DNA of 5,594 nt, taken from NCBI GenBank assembly GCA_023262305.1, contig JALRCK010000167.1:1-5594 (forward strand). Reading direction: 5' to 3'. Position 1 is the stretch's first letter. The number at the start of each line of letters is the position of its first letter. This stretch comes from Deltaproteobacteria bacterium. Its GTDB lineage: Bacteria; Bdellovibrionota_C; UBA2361; OMII01. Below, piece after piece: positions 5,015 to 5,594 of the stretch. A model generated the notes under the pieces. That model was not told where the DNA came from and ran no database searches. It saw only the letters and a list, made by a program, of their open reading frames with translations. Position numbers and translations under genes: made by a program.

Positions 5015-5476
5015 CTAGTATTTGTAAGCCAGATACGAAACCTGACAAACCGGATAAGCGCCATCCAATCCCTCGATTCGAACCATCATCTTTCCACTGG
5101 TGTTATCAAGATACAGTGGAATATTGGGCTCCGCCTGCAAGTATGAAACACCAGAGCTATCCGATTTTTGAATCACGGCATTAATGTAGTGAAAAGGCGC
5201 TCTAATATTTCGCTCTGTTGAATCAAGATAAATCCTCGCGCTCGGTTGAGAAGCATGTCCGGTCATGGAGCAAAAAACAGAGGTGATAAAGTACCTCCCT
5301 CTGGGGAAAACAAAGATCGCGGGAGTGTCTGAAACTCCACCTAACGATCCTGGTACAGCTCTGCCCGAAAGGATGTGCTCAAGTAGCCCCGCAGAAGCAG
5401 GCGGTTCAGCGTGGGCAGAAACTCCTAAAACTAATGCCACAACGGTTACCAGAAATTGTATTGCTCGTTTATTCAT
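5015..5476 (-). CDS. Small secreted protein, unknown function, single predicted disulfide
   Basis: A 153-aa protein I do not recognise. Residues 1-23 form a good Sec signal peptide: MNKR, a hydrophobic core at about 7-20, and AHA before Glu24. The mature part of about 130 residues has alternating hydrophobic stretches suggesting a beta-sandwich (for example 53-69, 80-85, 110-123 and 129-135), followed by an aromatic end YLAYKY. It has exactly two cysteines, C69 and C144, probably one disulfide tying the third strand region to the C-terminus. There is no lipobox, transmembrane segment or catalytic motif, so a binding or structural role is more likely than an enzyme, by inference only. The ATG at 5476 has GAGGGG nearby upstream (5485-5480). 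Another exported Cys-containing protein follows 240 bp downstream on the same strand; the gap and separate ribosome sites argue against tight coupling. Confidence 0.8.
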   Translation of the reverse strand: MNKRAIQFLVTVVALVLGVSAHAEPPASAGLLEHILSGRAVPGSLGGVSDTPAIFVFPRGRYFITSVFCSMTGHASQPSARIYLDSTERNIRAPFHYINAVIQKSDSSGVSYLQAEPNIPLYLDNTSGKMMVRIEGLDGAYPVCQVSYLAYKY

Positions 5477-5479
5477 AGA

Positions 5480-5485
5480 CCCCTC
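5480..5485 (-). promoter_or_regulatory. Ribosome binding site of the small secreted protein
   Basis: The - strand reads GAGGGG here, three to five bases from the ATG at 5476 depending on pairing register. It supports this start, which is also the one that gives a complete signal peptide. Confidence 0.6.
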
Positions 5486-5497
5486 ATATTTTTATTA

Positions 5498-5535
5498 GCT
5501 CACCCCTAGGGTTATCGGACGCAGTAAGGGTGAAC
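5498..5535. promoter_or_regulatory. Inverted repeat upstream of the small secreted protein, possible operator
   Basis: GCTCACCC (5498-5505) and GGGTGAAC (5528-5535) are reverse complements at seven of eight bases, with arm starts 30 bp apart, about three helical turns. A perfect 8-bp palindrome CCCTAGGG (5504-5511) overlaps the left arm. The region is 20-60 bp before the ATG at 5476, where a promoter is expected, so a regulator site is possible. No clear -10/-35 pair was found. Confidence 0.3.
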
Positions 5536-5555
5536 TTAATGGCAAATGCTCCAGA

Positions 5556-5575
5556 CCATGCTTGCCGGGGCATGG
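5556..5575. repeat. Stem-loop near the right edge
   Basis: CCATGC (5556-5561) and GCATGG (5570-5575) form a perfect 6-bp stem with an 8-nt loop. GGCAA (5541-5545) could instead pair with TTGCC (5562-5566), giving a competing fold. There is no T run on either strand next to it. It may belong to a transcript from outside the window. Confidence 0.3.
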
Positions 5576-5594
5576 GGTAAAACACCAAAGATTT

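Noticed and set aside
5539..5580. 13-residue + frame with an AGGGTGA-like site, as a leader peptide
   Set aside because: It is too short to distinguish from chance, and the gene it would lead into is outside the window.

Overview
The window is bacterial DNA of moderate to high GC content. It holds four convincing protein genes: two on the + strand in the left two thirds and two on the - strand in the right third. Signal peptides and Shine-Dalgarno sites look typical of a Gram-negative bacterium. The best taxonomic hint is the first gene. It is a nitric oxide synthase (NOS) whose own reductase is fused in front of the oxygenase, an arrangement known from the myxobacterium Sorangium cellulosum. 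A deltaproteobacterial or similar environmental lineage is therefore plausible, but this is inference from one gene.

Layout. Positions 1-2039 (+): a 5'-truncated NOS with a BFD-type [2Fe-2S] domain, a ferredoxin-reductase-like FAD/NAD(P)H module and a NOS oxygenase domain. The reading frame is open to the left edge, and two of the four cluster cysteines lie upstream of the first in-frame GTG, so the real start is outside the window. Positions 2040-2523: a 484-bp gap with no confident gene, one doubtful small antisense ORF, a diverged direct repeat and a perfect 12-bp palindrome. Positions 2524-3591 (+): a membrane-anchored SGNH/GDSL hydrolase. Positions 3592-3835: the gap between convergent genes, with two inverted repeats. 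Positions 3836-4774 (-): a secreted protein with 26 cysteines, an internal duplication and no family I recognise. Positions 4775-5014: a leader region with a G-rich purine tract and a helically phased direct repeat. Positions 5015-5476 (-): a small secreted protein with two cysteines, also unrecognised. Positions 5477-5594: an upstream region with inverted repeats.

How the genes relate. The NOS should make NO and citrulline from arginine using NAD(P)H without a separate reductase. Nothing in the window shows that the SGNH hydrolase acts with it; they are separated by nearly 500 bp. The two - strand genes both encode exported disulfide-type proteins in the same orientation, but each has its own Shine-Dalgarno site and they are 240 bp apart, so they may be separately transcribed. 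I see no tRNA, rRNA, CRISPR array, insertion sequence or integrase gene. The most notable contents are the self-sufficient NOS, with some unusual active-site residues, and the undescribed cysteine-rich exported protein.
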